The notes: generated by a model not told the origin, from the sequence alone. Counted from the stretch's first letter, positions 19,142 to 28,391 are shown. The stretch: 64,000 bases of DNA from an uncultured Blastocatellia bacterium (GCA_937934295.1 CALHAI010000006.1:241643-305642); one strand, 5' to 3'. Made by a program: numbers and translations.

Positions 19142-19222
19142 GGATAGGCCTCCTTCGCGCGTGTTCGCCAACGGCGTAATTCTAGCGCATGAGAATACGG
19201 AAGGCCCACGGCAAGCGGGCAT

Positions 19223-19246
19223 AAAAAAAGGATGGGAATCCCATCC
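19223..19246 (-). terminator. Rho-independent terminator of the H1-like gene
   Basis: Reading the minus strand, a 7-bp stem GGATGGG/CCCATCC with a 3-base loop is followed directly by seven T. It lies about 100 bases after the 15-codon ORF and the H1-like gene, on their strand. This is the clearest intrinsic terminator in the window. Confidence 0.85.
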
Positions 19247-19341
19247 TCTCTCTGAGCGAGAAAGCCGCTTTCAGAAACAATCACCGCGCGCGTCCGCTTC
19301 GGGCCGATGTCAGCGCCGGAGTCGGATGCGCTCGGAGGCCC

Positions 19342-19389
19342 TCACTTCTTTCCGCCCTTCTTCTTGGTCGCCTTCTTTTTGGCCGGCAT
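19342..19389 (-). CDS. 15-residue Lys-rich micro-ORF after the H1-like gene
   Basis: ATG at 19389 begins one base after the H1-like stop (19391-19393) and reads MPAKKKATKKKGGKK, then TGA. It resembles the H1-like C-terminal tail (AKKKAAKKTAKKGGKK). GGAGGAAAG lies upstream inside the preceding gene's end, giving a plausible ribosome site. It could be a real micropeptide, or a tail duplication cut off by a nonsense change. Too short to be sure. Confidence 0.4.
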   Translation of the reverse strand: MPAKKKATKKKGGKK

Positions 19390-19390
19390 G

Positions 19391-19570
19391 TTACTTCTTT
19401 CCTCCCTTCTTGGCAGTCTTCTTGGCGGCCTTCTTCTTAGCGGCGAACCTCGCCGTCGAAGCGCGCGCCGTCATCTTCGCGGCTTTCTTCGTGGTCTTCT
19501 TCGCCGCAGCTTTCTTCTTGGCTGCGGTCTTCTTCGCAGCGGTCTTCTTCGCTGTCGCTTTCTTCGCCAT
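19391..19570 (-). CDS. Histone H1-like Lys/Ala-rich DNA-binding protein
   Basis: This 59-aa protein is almost entirely Lys, Ala and Thr, in repeats of the type AKKTAAKK, resembling the C-terminal domain of eukaryotic H1, chlamydial Hc1 and AlgP-like proteins. It has no folded domain and probably binds or condenses DNA, or RNA, non-specifically. ATG at 19570 was chosen because AAGGAGAGAGG lies at the right distance; a longer frame from 19642 would start inside the leader hairpin region. It has its own strong promoter, a structured leader and a terminator, so it is a monocistronic, probably abundantly expressed gene. Confidence 0.85.
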   Translation of the reverse strand: MAKKATAKKTAAKKTAAKKKAAAKKTTKKAAKMTARASTARFAAKKKAAKKTAKKGGKK

Positions 19571-19598
19571 CGTCCTCTCTCCTTGCTGAGATTTCCGA

Positions 19599-19620
19599 TG
19601 ACCACAATATCCTGTGGTCA
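19599..19620 (-). promoter_or_regulatory. Hairpin or operator in the leader of the H1-like gene
   Basis: A perfect 8-bp inverted repeat, TGACCACA/TGTGGTCA with a 6-base spacer, lies about 30 bases upstream of the H1-like ATG, inside the predicted 5' leader. It has no T-run. It could be an RNA hairpin controlling translation or a dimeric repressor operator. Confidence 0.55.
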
Positions 19621-19668
19621 CCTTGCGCTTGTGCACAATCAAAGATCAGCCCCAACATCTTGGCCTAT

Positions 19669-19697
19669 CTTATAACCCGTTTCCCGCGAAATGTCAA
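19669..19697 (-). promoter_or_regulatory. Strong sigma-70-type promoter of the H1-like gene
   Basis: On the minus strand a perfect TTGACA is separated by exactly 17 bases from TATAAG. Transcription would begin near 19662, giving a leader of about 90 bases that contains the inverted repeat at 19599-19620. This is the best promoter match seen in the window. Confidence 0.8.
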
Positions 19698-19744
19698 TAA
19701 CTTTTTTCCGGGCTCGCGCCCCCGGACCTCGAGGGAGTGGTGCG

Positions 19745-22700
19745 TCACCGCGTCAGGCGGCGATAGATGCTCGGCAAGCGCTCGGGCAGGCTCAGCACAT
19801 CGTCAATGATCGTGTACCCCACCTCACCATACATGTCGCGGAGCTGGACTTCGGATTCGCGATCAATGGTGATGCAGAAAGGGATGACGCCCGCCATACG
19901 GGCTTGGCGCAAGGCGATCTTCGTGTCCTCGCGCGCGTATCGCGCATCGCCGTAGTCGTGATCGTAAGGTCGGCCATCGCTCAGGACGATCAGGAGCTTC
20001 GTGCGCGCCTCCTGCCGCATCAAGCGAGCCGTCGCATGACGGATGGCCGCGCCCAGGCGCGTATTGTTCTGATAGGTGATGCCTCCGATGCGCGCTTCGA
20101 CCTCGGGCGAGTGCTTCTCATCGAAATCCTTGATGATGTAGAATTTCACATTGTGCCGCCCTTCGCTGGTGAAGCCCTGGATGGCGTAACGGTCGCCGAC
20201 GGCCTCCAGAGCCTCGCTCATGAGCACCAGGCCTTCCTTCTCGATGTCAATGATCCGCTTGCTCGCGGCCCGCGACGAACGCGGCGAGACCGTACGCGCT
20301 GTGGAGCTGGACATGTCCAGCAGGAATGAGACGGCCACATCGCGCTGACGACGCAAGCGTCGCACGTATAAGCGCTCGGAGACGCGCCCGGACGCCTGGC
20401 GATCCAACGCGTAATCGATCACCGCCTGCAGATCGAACTCCTCCCCATCCAGTTCCCCCCGCACCTTCTGCAACGCCTCCGGGCGCAGCAACTGGAACTG
20501 GTATCGGATCGAGGAGATCATCGCCCCATACTGCGCGCGCACGTCTTGGACGAACTTCCGCGCGCCGCGCCGCGCCGGCCGCTCGATCACCCGACACCAG
20601 GCCGTGCGAAAGTCGGCCAGTTCGTGATCCCACTCCTCGTAGTAGAACGCCTGATCACCCGGCTCCAGCTCTTGAGCATCCAACTCCTCGGCGAAGGGCG
20701 ACTCCTCCATCTGTTCCCATTCCATGTACTCGGCATCGCGATGGCGCCGGATCCAGAAATTGAACGGTTCGATGCGCTCGGTCGGACGCGGCCGACGTTC
20801 GGGGAGGACGCGCGGATGCACGGGCTGTTCCCCCATCTCGGGCTCGGCCTCGGCCCTCAGCTCCTCCGTCGCCGGTTGCTCCGATGTGGCCTCGGCCTCC
20901 TGCAAAGCGCCCTGTCCCTTCAGGAGTTGGAGGACCAGATGCGTCGCCCGCAAGCTGTCGGCGACTGTGGCGTCCACGCGTCGGATGAACTGATCCAAGA
21001 TGTTCTCTAAAAGCATCACCAGATGCGGCAACCGATGGCGCACCTCTTCCGCGACGCCTCCAAGAAGGGCCAGGCGAAAGAGCATTTCCACGATGAGATC
21101 GGCGGGCGACAGCTCTTCCAAAGGCGGACGCCGTTCGCGCATCCGATGCCGCACGAAATCAAGATCCCGACGCAGTCCGCGATAGTGATGGCGGAGGAGA
21201 AAATCTATGCGACCGTTCTCGAACGTGGTGAAGAGGCGTTCGGCCAACTCGCGATCCGGTAAAAGGGCGAGGATCGTCGAGAAGGTCATGGGCTCGGATG
21301 CCGAAGCCTCATGGCCCGAGGACGGGGCGCGCCGCAGCTCGCGAGCCAGGGCGATCAGCTCGGGCAGATCGCGCGCATACGTGCCGAACTCCAACTGTCC
21401 CGCCGCATGCGCAGCGAGGACTTTGTAGAGCTTGAAATCGGCCTCCTCTTCTCCGAACTCGGCAACGGCCGCCGGCAGATAGATCGTCTGGCCATCGTTC
21501 ACGGACATGTGATCGGGCAGATGATTCAGCGGGCGGATGGTCACCGAGCGCCCGGTCATCCCCTGGATGTACAAGCGCAGCGTCTGACCCACCCGATCGA
21601 GGGTGATCCCTCCCGCCATGTGTCGAAGGGCCTGTTGACTCGTCTGCGTCTCCAGTGCGTAATAGGCCTGCGCGCGACGGCTGTCCTTGGGATAGAGCGT
21701 CAACCCGGATCGGGCCCACCGCACGAACTGCTCGACGGTGGCTGACGCCAGGGCACGAGGACTGGAGCGGAAACATTCGATCCCCAACGTGAGGCTGCGA
21801 TCGCTCACCTGACGCACGACCTCAAGGACCTGCCGGATGAGCGAAGGCGCCACCGATCCATGAGTCCGCGCGAGCGCCTTCAGGACGCCCGGCGTGAGCT
21901 TCAAGAAGTTGTACACGGCGGCGTTGTCCTGCAGGGCGATCCGCCAGGTCAAGTCCGTCCATCGCGCTAGGCCGTCTGCTCCCGCTAGCGCGAGCACGCG
22001 CGTCGCGACCTGAAAATACTGCAAAGCGATACCCCCGCCACGTTCCAGGAATGCATGCGTGTGATCGAGCAGCTTGAGCTGATCCTCCAGACGAGCGGCA
22101 ACCGGCAAGCGCGCGAAGGTCGAAAGGAACTCCGTCGCCACCCCCCCGGCCTTCTCCGCGAAGAGCGCCGTCAGGGCGAGCGCCCGCTCCAGGAGCCGAC
22201 GCGCGGCTCCTGCTCCATCGGAGAGGTCGCGCGCACTGGGCTGGCGCTCGCCCCGGTCAAGAAAGCGCGCGATCAGCTTGGGCGCGCGGCTTAAGAACTC
22301 CGCACTCTGCGTCGCGCTGCGGCGAGCGATCTCCCCGGCGATGATGTAGACGCGCACGACCAAGTCTTCATCCCCAATGCGCCGCAGGACTTCGGGCGCG
22401 TGCTGAAAGCAGTCGAGCGCCACCGTGCTGGAGATTAACGACTGCCGATGCACCGTGAGCAACAGCTCACGCCGCAGATGAGGAGGAAAGACCTCGAGGA
22501 CCGAAGGGCTCGCTTGGAAAAAGGCGATCGCGCTCTCCGGATTCACGCTTGCCAAGCGTCGGCCGACTTCCCCCCAGACCTTCAGCCCCTCTGGCCCCAG
22601 CAGCCTCCCCACCTCGGGAGCGATGCGCACGAATTCGGCGGCCGCCCAAACGCTCGTCGTCGTCAGGCCCAAGCCCATCTCCAAGAGGAGAAAGGCGCGA

Positions 22701-22801
22701 TCAGCCGGCAGCCGCAGCAGTCGCCCGACAAGATGCTCGGCCTTCTCCGGCGCCATCCCTTTCAATTGCCGCTCCAACGCCTTTCGCATCGAATCGTCCA
22801 T
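19745..22801 (-). CDS. NorD/CbbO-like VWA protein with N-terminal helical repeats
   Basis: This 1018-aa protein has a C-terminal VWA domain (821-1018) with an intact MIDAS: DMSSS at 829-833, NNTRLG, and LSDGRP. Upstream is the NorD-type segment ([13 protein letters not shown], about 463-475). Residues about 55-355 hold at least six degenerate helical repeats, each ending in a motif like [24 protein letters not shown] or [12 protein letters not shown]. NorD/CbbO partners of MoxR ATPases act in metal insertion or activation of complex enzymes such as nitric oxide reductase and RuBisCO. The ATPase partner is 3 bases upstream. The client is unknown: no norBC is in view, although the nos cluster is close. 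Confidence 0.8.
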   Translation of the reverse strand: MDDSMRKALERQLKGMAPEKAEHLVGRLLRLPADRAFLLLEMGLGLTTTSVWAAAEFVRIAPEVGRLLGPEGLKVWGEVGRRLASVNPESAIAFFQASPSVLEVFPPHLRRELLLTVHRQSLISSTVALDCFQHAPEVLRRIGDEDLVVRVYIIAGEIARRSATQSAEFLSRAPKLIARFLDRGERQPSARDLSDGAGAARRLLERALALTALFAEKAGGVATEFLSTFARLPVAARLEDQLKLLDHTHAFLERGGGIALQYFQVATRVLALAGADGLARWTDLTWRIALQDNAAVYNFLKLTPGVLKALARTHGSVAPSLIRQVLEVVRQVSDRSLTLGIECFRSSPRALASATVEQFVRWARSGLTLYPKDSRRAQAYYALETQTSQQALRHMAGGITLDRVGQTLRLYIQGMTGRSVTIRPLNHLPDHMSVNDGQTIYLPAAVAEFGEEEADFKLYKVLAAHAAGQLEFGTYARDLPELIALARELRRAPSSGHEASASEPMTFSTILALLPDRELAERLFTTFENGRIDFLLRHHYRGLRRDLDFVRHRMRERRPPLEELSPADLIVEMLFRLALLGGVAEEVRHRLPHLVMLLENILDQFIRRVDATVADSLRATHLVLQLLKGQGALQEAEATSEQPATEELRAEAEPEMGEQPVHPRVLPERRPRPTERIEPFNFWIRRHRDAEYMEWEQMEESPFAEELDAQELEPGDQAFYYEEWDHELADFRTAWCRVIERPARRGARKFVQDVRAQYGAMISSIRYQFQLLRPEALQKVRGELDGEEFDLQAVIDYALDRQASGRVSERLYVRRLRRQRDVAVSFLLDMSSSTARTVSPRSSRAASKRIIDIEKEGLVLMSEALEAVGDRYAIQGFTSEGRHNVKFYIIKDFDEKHSPEVEARIGGITYQNNTRLGAAIRHATARLMRQEARTKLLIVLSDGRPYDHDYGDARYAREDTKIALRQARMAGVIPFCITIDRESEVQLRDMYGEVGYTIIDDVLSLPERLPSIYRRLTR

Positions 22802-22804
22802 ACC

Positions 22805-23608
22805 TCAGATGATCGTCGTCATGATCTCGCGGAGGCTCCGCTGGATCTCCGGATCGTCCGTGATCGTCTGGATGATGGCGGCCTCGCACGCCTCATACGG
22901 GGAGATGCCACTGCGAATGAGCTGCGCGGCATAGACGAGCAAGCGCGTGGAGACGCCCTCTTCCAGGCCGTGCCCTTTCAGATTGCGCGCTTTCTGTCCG
23001 ATGCGCACCAGATCGCGCGCCGTCTCCTCGTCCACCCCACCTTCGTGCATGACGATGCGCACCTCGTTCTCGAAGGAGGGGTAGTCGAATTCGAGGCTCA
23101 CGAAGCGCTGCCGCGTGGATTGCTTCAGGTCCTTGAGCACGCTTTGATAGCCCGGATTGTAGGAGATGACGAGCATGAATTCATCGGGAGCTTCGAGCAA
23201 CGTCCCCAACTTCTCGATCGGGAGGATGCGCCGATCATCCGTCAGCGGATGGATGAGCACGATCGTATCCTTGCGGGCTTCGACGACTTCATCCAGATAG
23301 CAGATGGCGCCGATCTTCACAGCCGTCGTCAGGGGTCCATCGTGCCAGACCGTCTCTTCCCCTTCGAGCAGGAACCGTCCGACCAGATCCGTTGCCGAGA
23401 GATCCTCGTGGCACGCGACGGTGATGAGCGGTCGCCCCAGTCGCCATGCCATGTATTGCACGAAGCGGGTCTTGCCGCATCCGGTCGGCCCCTTCAGCAT
23501 CACCGGGAGCTTCTGACGATATGCCGCCATGAACAACTCCACCTCGTTGTTCGTCGGTAGATAGAACGGTTCACGCTTGATCCGATACTTCTCCGCCACT
23601 TCCATCAT
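22805..23608 (-). CDS. MoxR-type AAA+ ATPase, NorQ/CbbQ/NirQ subfamily
   Basis: This 267-aa AAA+ ATPase has Walker A GPTGCGKT at 40-47, Walker [11 protein letters not shown] near 102, and the sensor stretch [25 protein letters not shown] typical of CbbQ/NorQ. It forms a chaperone pair with the VWA protein downstream (3-base gap). Two in-frame ATGs (23608, 23605) exist; AGAGG fits the second. A TATTAT element lies only about 10 bases upstream, so the transcript may have an extremely short leader. norQ is the likely name, but client specificity cannot be proven from sequence. Confidence 0.85.
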   Translation of the reverse strand: MMEVAEKYRIKREPFYLPTNNEVELFMAAYRQKLPVMLKGPTGCGKTRFVQYMAWRLGRPLITVACHEDLSATDLVGRFLLEGEETVWHDGPLTTAVKIGAICYLDEVVEARKDTIVLIHPLTDDRRILPIEKLGTLLEAPDEFMLVISYNPGYQSVLKDLKQSTRQRFVSLEFDYPSFENEVRIVMHEGGVDEETARDLVRIGQKARNLKGHGLEEGVSTRLLVYAAQLIRSGISPYEACEAAIIQTITDDPEIQRSLREIMTTII

Positions 23609-23615
23609 AGCCTCT

Positions 23616-23626
23616 GCTATAATAGC
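23616..23626. promoter_or_regulatory. Palindromic -10 element between norQ-like gene and mnmA
   Basis: GCTATAATAGC is a perfect 11-base palindrome. Read forward it supplies TATAAT about 45 bases before mnmA; read in reverse it gives TATTAT about 10 bases before the NorQ-like gene. No good -35 is seen for either direction. It may be a shared divergent promoter. Confidence 0.45.
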
Positions 23627-23669
23627 ATCTTTGGAAGGAGCGCGCTACCACACCAAAGGAGCACGCACG

Positions 23670-24803
23670 ATGCGAATTGCCGTCGCCATGAGCGGAGGCG
23701 TGGACAGTTCCACGGCGGCGGCCCTGTTGAAGCGCGAGGGGCATGAGGTCGTCGGCTTCTCGTTGCAGCTTTGGAACCAGCGCCGCTTCACGGGGCCGAA
23801 TGGGGAGCCTCTGCCCTCCCGCTGCTGTTCACTCGATGACCTCTACGACGCGCGGCGCGTCGCCGCGCAGTTGGGCATCCCCTTTTACGTCCTCAATCTC
23901 GAGGAGGAATTCGAGCGAGAGATCGTCCTCCCCTTCGTGCGCGAGTATTTGCGCGGGCGCACGCCCAATCCCTGCATCCCCTGCAACTCGCGGATCAAGT
24001 TCGCTGCCTTCCTCCGCTTCGCCGAACGGTTGGGCTTCGAGCGCGTGGCCACCGGACACTACGCGCGCGTCCAGTGGGACAGAGAGCGCGGTCGCTTCCT
24101 GTTGCAGCGCGGCGTGGATCGGCAGAAGGACCAGTCCTACTTCCTCTTCGAGCTGACGCAGGAGCAACTGGCGCGCACCGTCTTCCCCTTAGGGCATTTG
24201 ACGAAGTTGGAAGTCCGACGCTTCGCTCGCGAGCTCGGCCTGCCCATCGCCGAGAAGGCAGAGAGCCAGGACCTCAGTTTCGTCCCCGATGGGGACTACG
24301 TGCGCTTTGTCGAGCAGTACGTCGAGACGGGGCTGGTGGTGGATGGTCGCGATCCCCTGGCTGAGGAGCGTCGGACGCTCCCACGACCGCAGCGCGGGGA
24401 GATCGTCACGACCGATGGCCGCGTCCTCGGCTATCACGAAGGAATTCACCGCTACACGATCGGCCAGCGACGGGGCCTCGGCATCGCCTTGGGACGTCCC
24501 GTCTACGTCGTGGATTTGGACTTCCGCCACAACCGCGTCATCGTCGGCGAGGAGCATGATCTCTTCAAGGAGACGCTCCGCGTGGTGAACCCCAACTGGA
24601 TCGCCATCGCCCAGCTGCGTGAACCGATGCGCGTCACGACGAAGATCCGCTCCCGGCATGAGGAGGCGGCGGCCACGATCGAACCGCGTGCGGATGGCTC
24701 CGTGCTCGTGCGCTTCGATGAGCCGCAGCGCGCCGTCACGTCCGGTCAGGCAGCCGTCTTCTACCAGGACGAGCTCGTCATTGGCGGCGGTTGGATCCTC
24801 TAG
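23670..24803 (+). CDS. mnmA: tRNA-specific 2-thiouridylase MnmA, second catalytic Cys replaced
   Basis: This 377-aa enzyme thiolates U34 of Lys/Glu/Gln tRNAs. The PP-loop SGGVDSS is at 8-14, ATGHYARV near 127-134, and [13 protein letters not shown] marks the central domain. The nucleophile region [12 protein letters not shown] places C102 and C105. The usual persulfide cysteine of the second motif (ICFxPD in most homologues) is Ser203 here ([12 protein letters not shown]). An unusual Cys pair is at 52-53. ATG at 23670 was chosen because AAAGGAG precedes it; the longer frame overlaps the divergent gene. Convergent with nosY, 43 bases apart. Confidence 0.92.
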   Translation: MRIAVAMSGGVDSSTAAALLKREGHEVVGFSLQLWNQRRFTGPNGEPLPSRCCSLDDLYDARRVAAQLGIPFYVLNLEEEFEREIVLPFVREYLRGRTPNPCIPCNSRIKFAAFLRFAERLGFERVATGHYARVQWDRERGRFLLQRGVDRQKDQSYFLFELTQEQLARTVFPLGHLTKLEVRRFARELGLPIAEKAESQDLSFVPDGDYVRFVEQYVETGLVVDGRDPLAEERRTLPRPQRGEIVTTDGRVLGYHEGIHRYTIGQRRGLGIALGRPVYVVDLDFRHNRVIVGEEHDLFKETLRVVNPNWIAIAQLREPMRVTTKIRSRHEEAAATIEPRADGSVLVRFDEPQRAVTSGQAAVFYQDELVIGGGWIL

Positions 24804-24846
24804 TGTCCCTCAGCAGGAACGCGCCGTCTGAGGCGGATGCTCCTCC

Positions 24847-25671
24847 TCAAATATCCTGACGCCGAAGGAGCCCCTGAGCCAGCCAAGCCGGGAGGATCCC
24901 CCAGAGTATCGTCCCCACTATTAGGGCCACATGGGCCCACCCCTCCCCGCCGAAGAATTTCACGAGCATCACGCCCGCTGCCCCGAAGATCGTCGGGTTA
25001 TCCAAAGTCATGAAGCCGGAGACGCGCACCAGATCTACCGGATTCCCGAAGAGGGAGAGGAAGACCAGCCGATTCGCTATCGGCTCGGGCACGAGGAACG
25101 TCAGCCCGATCACCAGCAGATCGTAGAAGAGCACGAAGAAGAACCAGAGGAAGAGAGCGTAGCCGAAGGCTCGAGGCTTTCTCGCGCTAGCAATGGCCAC
25201 TAATATGCCGAGCGCGAGGAAGGCCAGGGCCAGCAGCAACGCGTGCCCGACGAAGAGCAGGTATCGCGTCACTCCCGCTGATCCCACGCGAGCGGCGATG
25301 ATCATCCCCGCCAGTCCAAAACCAGAGCCCGTGGCGATGGCGATCGAAAGCATGAGGCCGAGCAGCTTCCCCCAAACGAGGCTCTCGCGGGCGATCGGCT
25401 GTACGAAGAGCAGCTCGCCGGCATTCTTCTCCCCGGCGAAGCTCATCGTGCCCATCATCAGGGAGACGAGCGGGATCACATAGAGCGCGAGATTGAGCAG
25501 ACTCGCCGTCGTGCGAGCGAACCCCTGGAAGCCCGCGACTCCCGCCGTCGCTAAACCGAAAGCGGCGATCGCCACCGCCGTGAAGCCGAAGACGAAGGCG
25601 AACACGAGCACCCATCGGTTCCGAATGTGAACCTTCATCTCGAAGAGAGCGAGCGTGGCTATGGTACCCAT
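24847..25671 (-). CDS. nosY: NosY-type ABC transporter permease
   Basis: This 274-aa protein has six membrane helices and begins MGTIATLALFEMKVHIRNRW, with the ABC2-type loop FAGEKNAGELLFVQPIARESLVWGKLLG typical of NosY. With NosF and NosD it forms the complex needed to mature the CuZ centre of NosZ, probably supplying sulfur or copper to the periplasm. ATG at 25671 was chosen; it overlaps the nosL end by 13 bases. It is the last gene of the nos operon. Confidence 0.9.
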   Translation of the reverse strand: MGTIATLALFEMKVHIRNRWVLVFAFVFGFTAVAIAAFGLATAGVAGFQGFARTTASLLNLALYVIPLVSLMMGTMSFAGEKNAGELLFVQPIARESLVWGKLLGLMLSIAIATGSGFGLAGMIIAARVGSAGVTRYLLFVGHALLLALAFLALGILVAIASARKPRAFGYALFLWFFFVLFYDLLVIGLTFLVPEPIANRLVFLSLFGNPVDLVRVSGFMTLDNPTIFGAAGVMLVKFFGGEGWAHVALIVGTILWGILPAWLAQGLLRRQDI

Positions 25672-26090
25672 GTCCAGATGTCGGCGAATGATCCGATCCG
25701 ACCGCGGAAGCGGTCGGCGAGGGATTCCGCTCGAAGACGATCGTTCACGGCAATGATCCCATGCCGCATGGGGCTCGGAATGGATTCCGATTGGACATAA
25801 ATCGCGCGCTCGGCCTCGATCCATCGAAGCGTCTCATAGTCGAGGACGAAGAAGGCCGCCCGCTCCCGCAGGCCACGCTCGCGGGCAAAGCGCACCAGGC
25901 ATCCGAGGTCGTCGAACGGGAAGACCCGCCCCTCGCGATCGATCAGCTCGGCCGCATACGGCTTCTCCGAGATCGCCATCTTGCAGAACGAGCAGACGTC
26001 ACTCGGATGGAGCTCGACCGGCTGTGGTCGCGGACTCCGGCACGCGATCCCCGCGATCAAGAGCATCCCCAGCAGACCTTTTGCCCACAT
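25659..26090 (-). CDS. nosL: Copper chaperone lipoprotein NosL
   Basis: This 143-aa protein starts with a lipoprotein signal (MLLIAGIAC, lipidated Cys about residue 17) followed by the NosL copper site CSFCKMAISEKPYAAELID, then DDLGCLVRF. NosL delivers Cu(I) to apo-NosZ at the outer face of the membrane. The ATG chosen at 26090 sits directly before the signal; longer frames reach into nosF without any NosL signature. It overlaps nosF by 92 bases and nosY by 13, an unusually compressed order F-L-Y. Confidence 0.9.
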   Translation of the reverse strand: MWAKGLLGMLLIAGIACRSPRPQPVELHPSDVCSFCKMAISEKPYAAELIDREGRVFPFDDLGCLVRFARERGLRERAAFFVLDYETLRWIEAERAIYVQSESIPSPMRHGIIAVNDRLRAESLADRFRGRIGSFADIWTWVP

Positions 26091-26979
26091 GGTTCCAGTA
26101 GACTTCTTCCAGCGAAGGCTCTGGTGTCCAGAACGTTTCGATCCGCGCCCCTCCCGCCTCCAGAGCGCGCAGGATCGCCAGGCGATCCGAGGCCTTCGAT
26201 CGGAAGAGGAGAGATGAACCAAGAAGTCGCGCCTCACTCGCTCCATGGCGATGGGCGAGTTCGACAAACCGCTCGTTCGGATTCCACAGATGCACGCGCG
26301 TGAGCGCGTTCTGTCGCCAGTGATCGCGCAGCCCCTCGACCGATTCGAGAGCGACCAGCTTCCCGTGGACGAGGACGGCGACGCGATCGGCGAGGGTTTC
26401 GACGTCCGAGAGCACGTGCGAGGAGAAGAGGATCGTCCGCCCCTTCTCCCTCAACTCGGCGAGGACGGCGCGAAGTCGTCGAACTCCCTCAGGATCGAGG
26501 CTGACCGTCGGCTCGTCGAGAACGAAGATCGGGACCTCGGCGAGCAAAGCCACCGCCAGCCCCACCCGTTGCAGCAAGCCGCTGGAGAGCGTGCCAATGG
26601 GCCGATTCGAGAGTTCTTCGAGATCGAGCCGAAGCTGATGACACACGCGCGCGATGCGCTCGGATCGTTCCCCTCGCAGTCGCGCGTAGAACGCCAGCAC
26701 CTCGCGCACCGTGAGCCCCTCAGGAAAGGCGACACGTTGCGGCAGGTAGCTCATGAGCGACAGGGCCGCGCGCGGATCGCTTCCCACCTCGATCCCACGG
26801 ACTCGAATGCACCCGGAGTTCGGCTTCAAAAGCCCCATCAGGCATTTCAAGAGCGTCGTCTTCCCGCTCCCATTCGGACCGAGGAGGGCGAACGTCTCGC
26901 CCGCCCGCACGCGAAGAGAGACGTCGTCCACAGCACGCACGCCCTCGAACACCTTCACCACATGCTCGACTTCGATCAT
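25999..26979 (-). CDS. nosF: NosF-type ABC transporter ATP-binding protein
   Basis: This 326-aa cytoplasmic ATPase pairs with NosY. It has Walker A LLGPNGSGKTT near residue 36, Q-loop YLPQR, the signature LSSGLLQRV (a variant of LSGGQ), Walker B IFVLDEPTVSLDPEG and the switch His in FSSHVL. ATG at 26979 overlaps the nosD stop as ATGA. The Ala/Thr/Arg-rich C-terminal tail after EEVYWNHV extends over the nosL start and looks like a recent extension. Confidence 0.92.
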   Translation of the reverse strand: MIEVEHVVKVFEGVRAVDDVSLRVRAGETFALLGPNGSGKTTLLKCLMGLLKPNSGCIRVRGIEVGSDPRAALSLMSYLPQRVAFPEGLTVREVLAFYARLRGERSERIARVCHQLRLDLEELSNRPIGTLSSGLLQRVGLAVALLAEVPIFVLDEPTVSLDPEGVRRLRAVLAELREKGRTILFSSHVLSDVETLADRVAVLVHGKLVALESVEGLRDHWRQNALTRVHLWNPNERFVELAHRHGASEARLLGSSLLFRSKASDRLAILRALEAGGARIETFWTPEPSLEEVYWNHVGKRSAGDALDRGDRVPESATTAGRAPSE

Positions 26980-28391
26980 CGCCTCCCCACCCAGAGGAAG
27001 AGGCCCACGGAGAGGCCGACCATCGCCATCGGGGCCAAGAACGCCCACCGGGAAAAGGGAATGCGCTCGATCTCCAGCGCATCCGATGGCCACAGAGCGC
27101 GCGGCTTCCGAAGCGGGGCCGGATCCCATTCCTGCGGCCCCGGGATGATCGGAAAGGCCTTCTCGGCGAACGCCAACGCCTCGGCGGCCGCGCTCGACAA
27201 ATAGACCCGCAGGCGCGGATGATTCCCCTCCAAGCGTTCGAAGAGGTCCTGAAGGCGAAACGGCACATCTCCGATCCCATCACCATCCGCATCGAAGCCC
27301 TCATAGGCGTCCCAATAATTCCCCACCCCTTGCCAGCTCCATCGCGTCGTCGTTCCTCGGCCGATCACCCGCAATAGACTCACGTTCCGAACGAAGCTGT
27401 TCTCCGTGAAGACGTTCTCGCTCGCGCTGCTGAAGAGATACACGGCCACGTCATTGGTCGTGATGAGATTTCGCCGAAAGACGCTTCGACGGAGAGCCTC
27501 CATGAAGATCCCTACGGCATTATCGGCGATGAGATTCCCTTCGATGACGCAGTCGTCGCAATCTTGAAAGAGGAGACCGTAGGAGCTGAAGCCGCGATTT
27601 CGGAAGAAGATGTTCCGCCGCAGCCGAATGCGCCGCGAATACATGATGGCCGCTCCGACCATGTTGTCGAAGAACCGATTCTCCTCGATGACGTTGTCGT
27701 CCGAGAACATGTAGTGGAGGCCGTAGCGCAAGTGGAAGGCGTGATTCTCGCGGATCACGCTTCGAGAGGCGTTCTGCAGATACAGTCCGTCGCGCATGTG
27801 CGAGATCGTGTTGGCGATGATCCGATTGCCGCTCGAATTCCAAATGTGGATGCCGTTGCCCCGCTCCCCGAACTCCAGCTCGGCGAGACCGCGAATGCGA
27901 TTCCCGCGAATGAGGTTATCGTGGGCGGCATAGAGGTAAATCCCATAGAGGACATCGCGAATCTCATTCTCCTCGATCCGATTTCGGCTCGACTTCACCA
28001 AGATCCCGGAATCCTCTTCGACGAGCACCCGACCGCTTCGCTCGATGACCATACCGCGAATGGTGCATCCATCCGCCAATACGGTGATCACGCTCCCGCT
28101 CCCTTCCCCGAGGATGAGGGGTTTGCCCACGCCTTCGAGAGTGAGCGGCTTCTCCAGCCGGAGATTGCCCCCATACACGCCGGCTTCAATGCGGATCGTG
28201 TCTCCAGCATCGGCCTGGCGAATCGCCTCGCGGACCGAGGCCAATGGACCCTGCGGCCTCACAACCAGCGTCTTCGCCTCGGCGCTCCCCCCTATCCCCA
28301 TCAGGAGCACCATCCCCCACCACGCGCATCGTCGAAGCGCTCCATGATGCGTCTTCGCCCACCGTCCCCGTGAGACCGGGCTTCCCGGCAT
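26976..28391 (-). CDS. nosD: NosD periplasmic copper-cofactor maturation protein
   Basis: This 471-aa exported protein has a signal peptide to about residue 39, then a right-handed beta-helix built of repeated segments (SGILVKSSRNRIEENEI, GIYLYAAHDNLIRGNRI, GLYLQNASRSVIRENHAF, GLHYMFSDDNVIEENRF). This is the CASH/NosD fold. Unusually for a periplasmic protein it ends in a membrane helix (AFLAPMAMVGLSVGLFLW) with a short basic tail. NosD works with NosFY to build CuZ in NosZ. It overlaps nosF by 4 bases and follows the NosB-like gene by 16. Confidence 0.93.
   Translation of the reverse strand: MPGSPVSRGRWAKTHHGALRRCAWWGMVLLMGIGGSAEAKTLVVRPQGPLASVREAIRQADAGDTIRIEAGVYGGNLRLEKPLTLEGVGKPLILGEGSGSVITVLADGCTIRGMVIERSGRVLVEEDSGILVKSSRNRIEENEIRDVLYGIYLYAAHDNLIRGNRIRGLAELEFGERGNGIHIWNSSGNRIIANTISHMRDGLYLQNASRSVIRENHAFHLRYGLHYMFSDDNVIEENRFFDNMVGAAIMYSRRIRLRRNIFFRNRGFSSYGLLFQDCDDCVIEGNLIADNAVGIFMEALRRSVFRRNLITTNDVAVYLFSSASENVFTENSFVRNVSLLRVIGRGTTTRWSWQGVGNYWDAYEGFDADGDGIGDVPFRLQDLFERLEGNHPRLRVYLSSAAAEALAFAEKAFPIIPGPQEWDPAPLRKPRALWPSDALEIERIPFSRWAFLAPMAMVGLSVGLFLWVGRR

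Noticed and set aside
19391..19642. Longer version of the H1-like protein starting at 19642
   Set aside because: The extra N-terminal part spans the leader hairpin, has no Lys/Ala pattern, and the start at 19570 has a good ribosome site.
25999..27129. NosF beginning at 27129
   Set aside because: The additional N-terminal part overlaps nosD and has no ABC-transporter-like sequence; ATG 26979 overlaps the nosD stop as expected for coupled genes.
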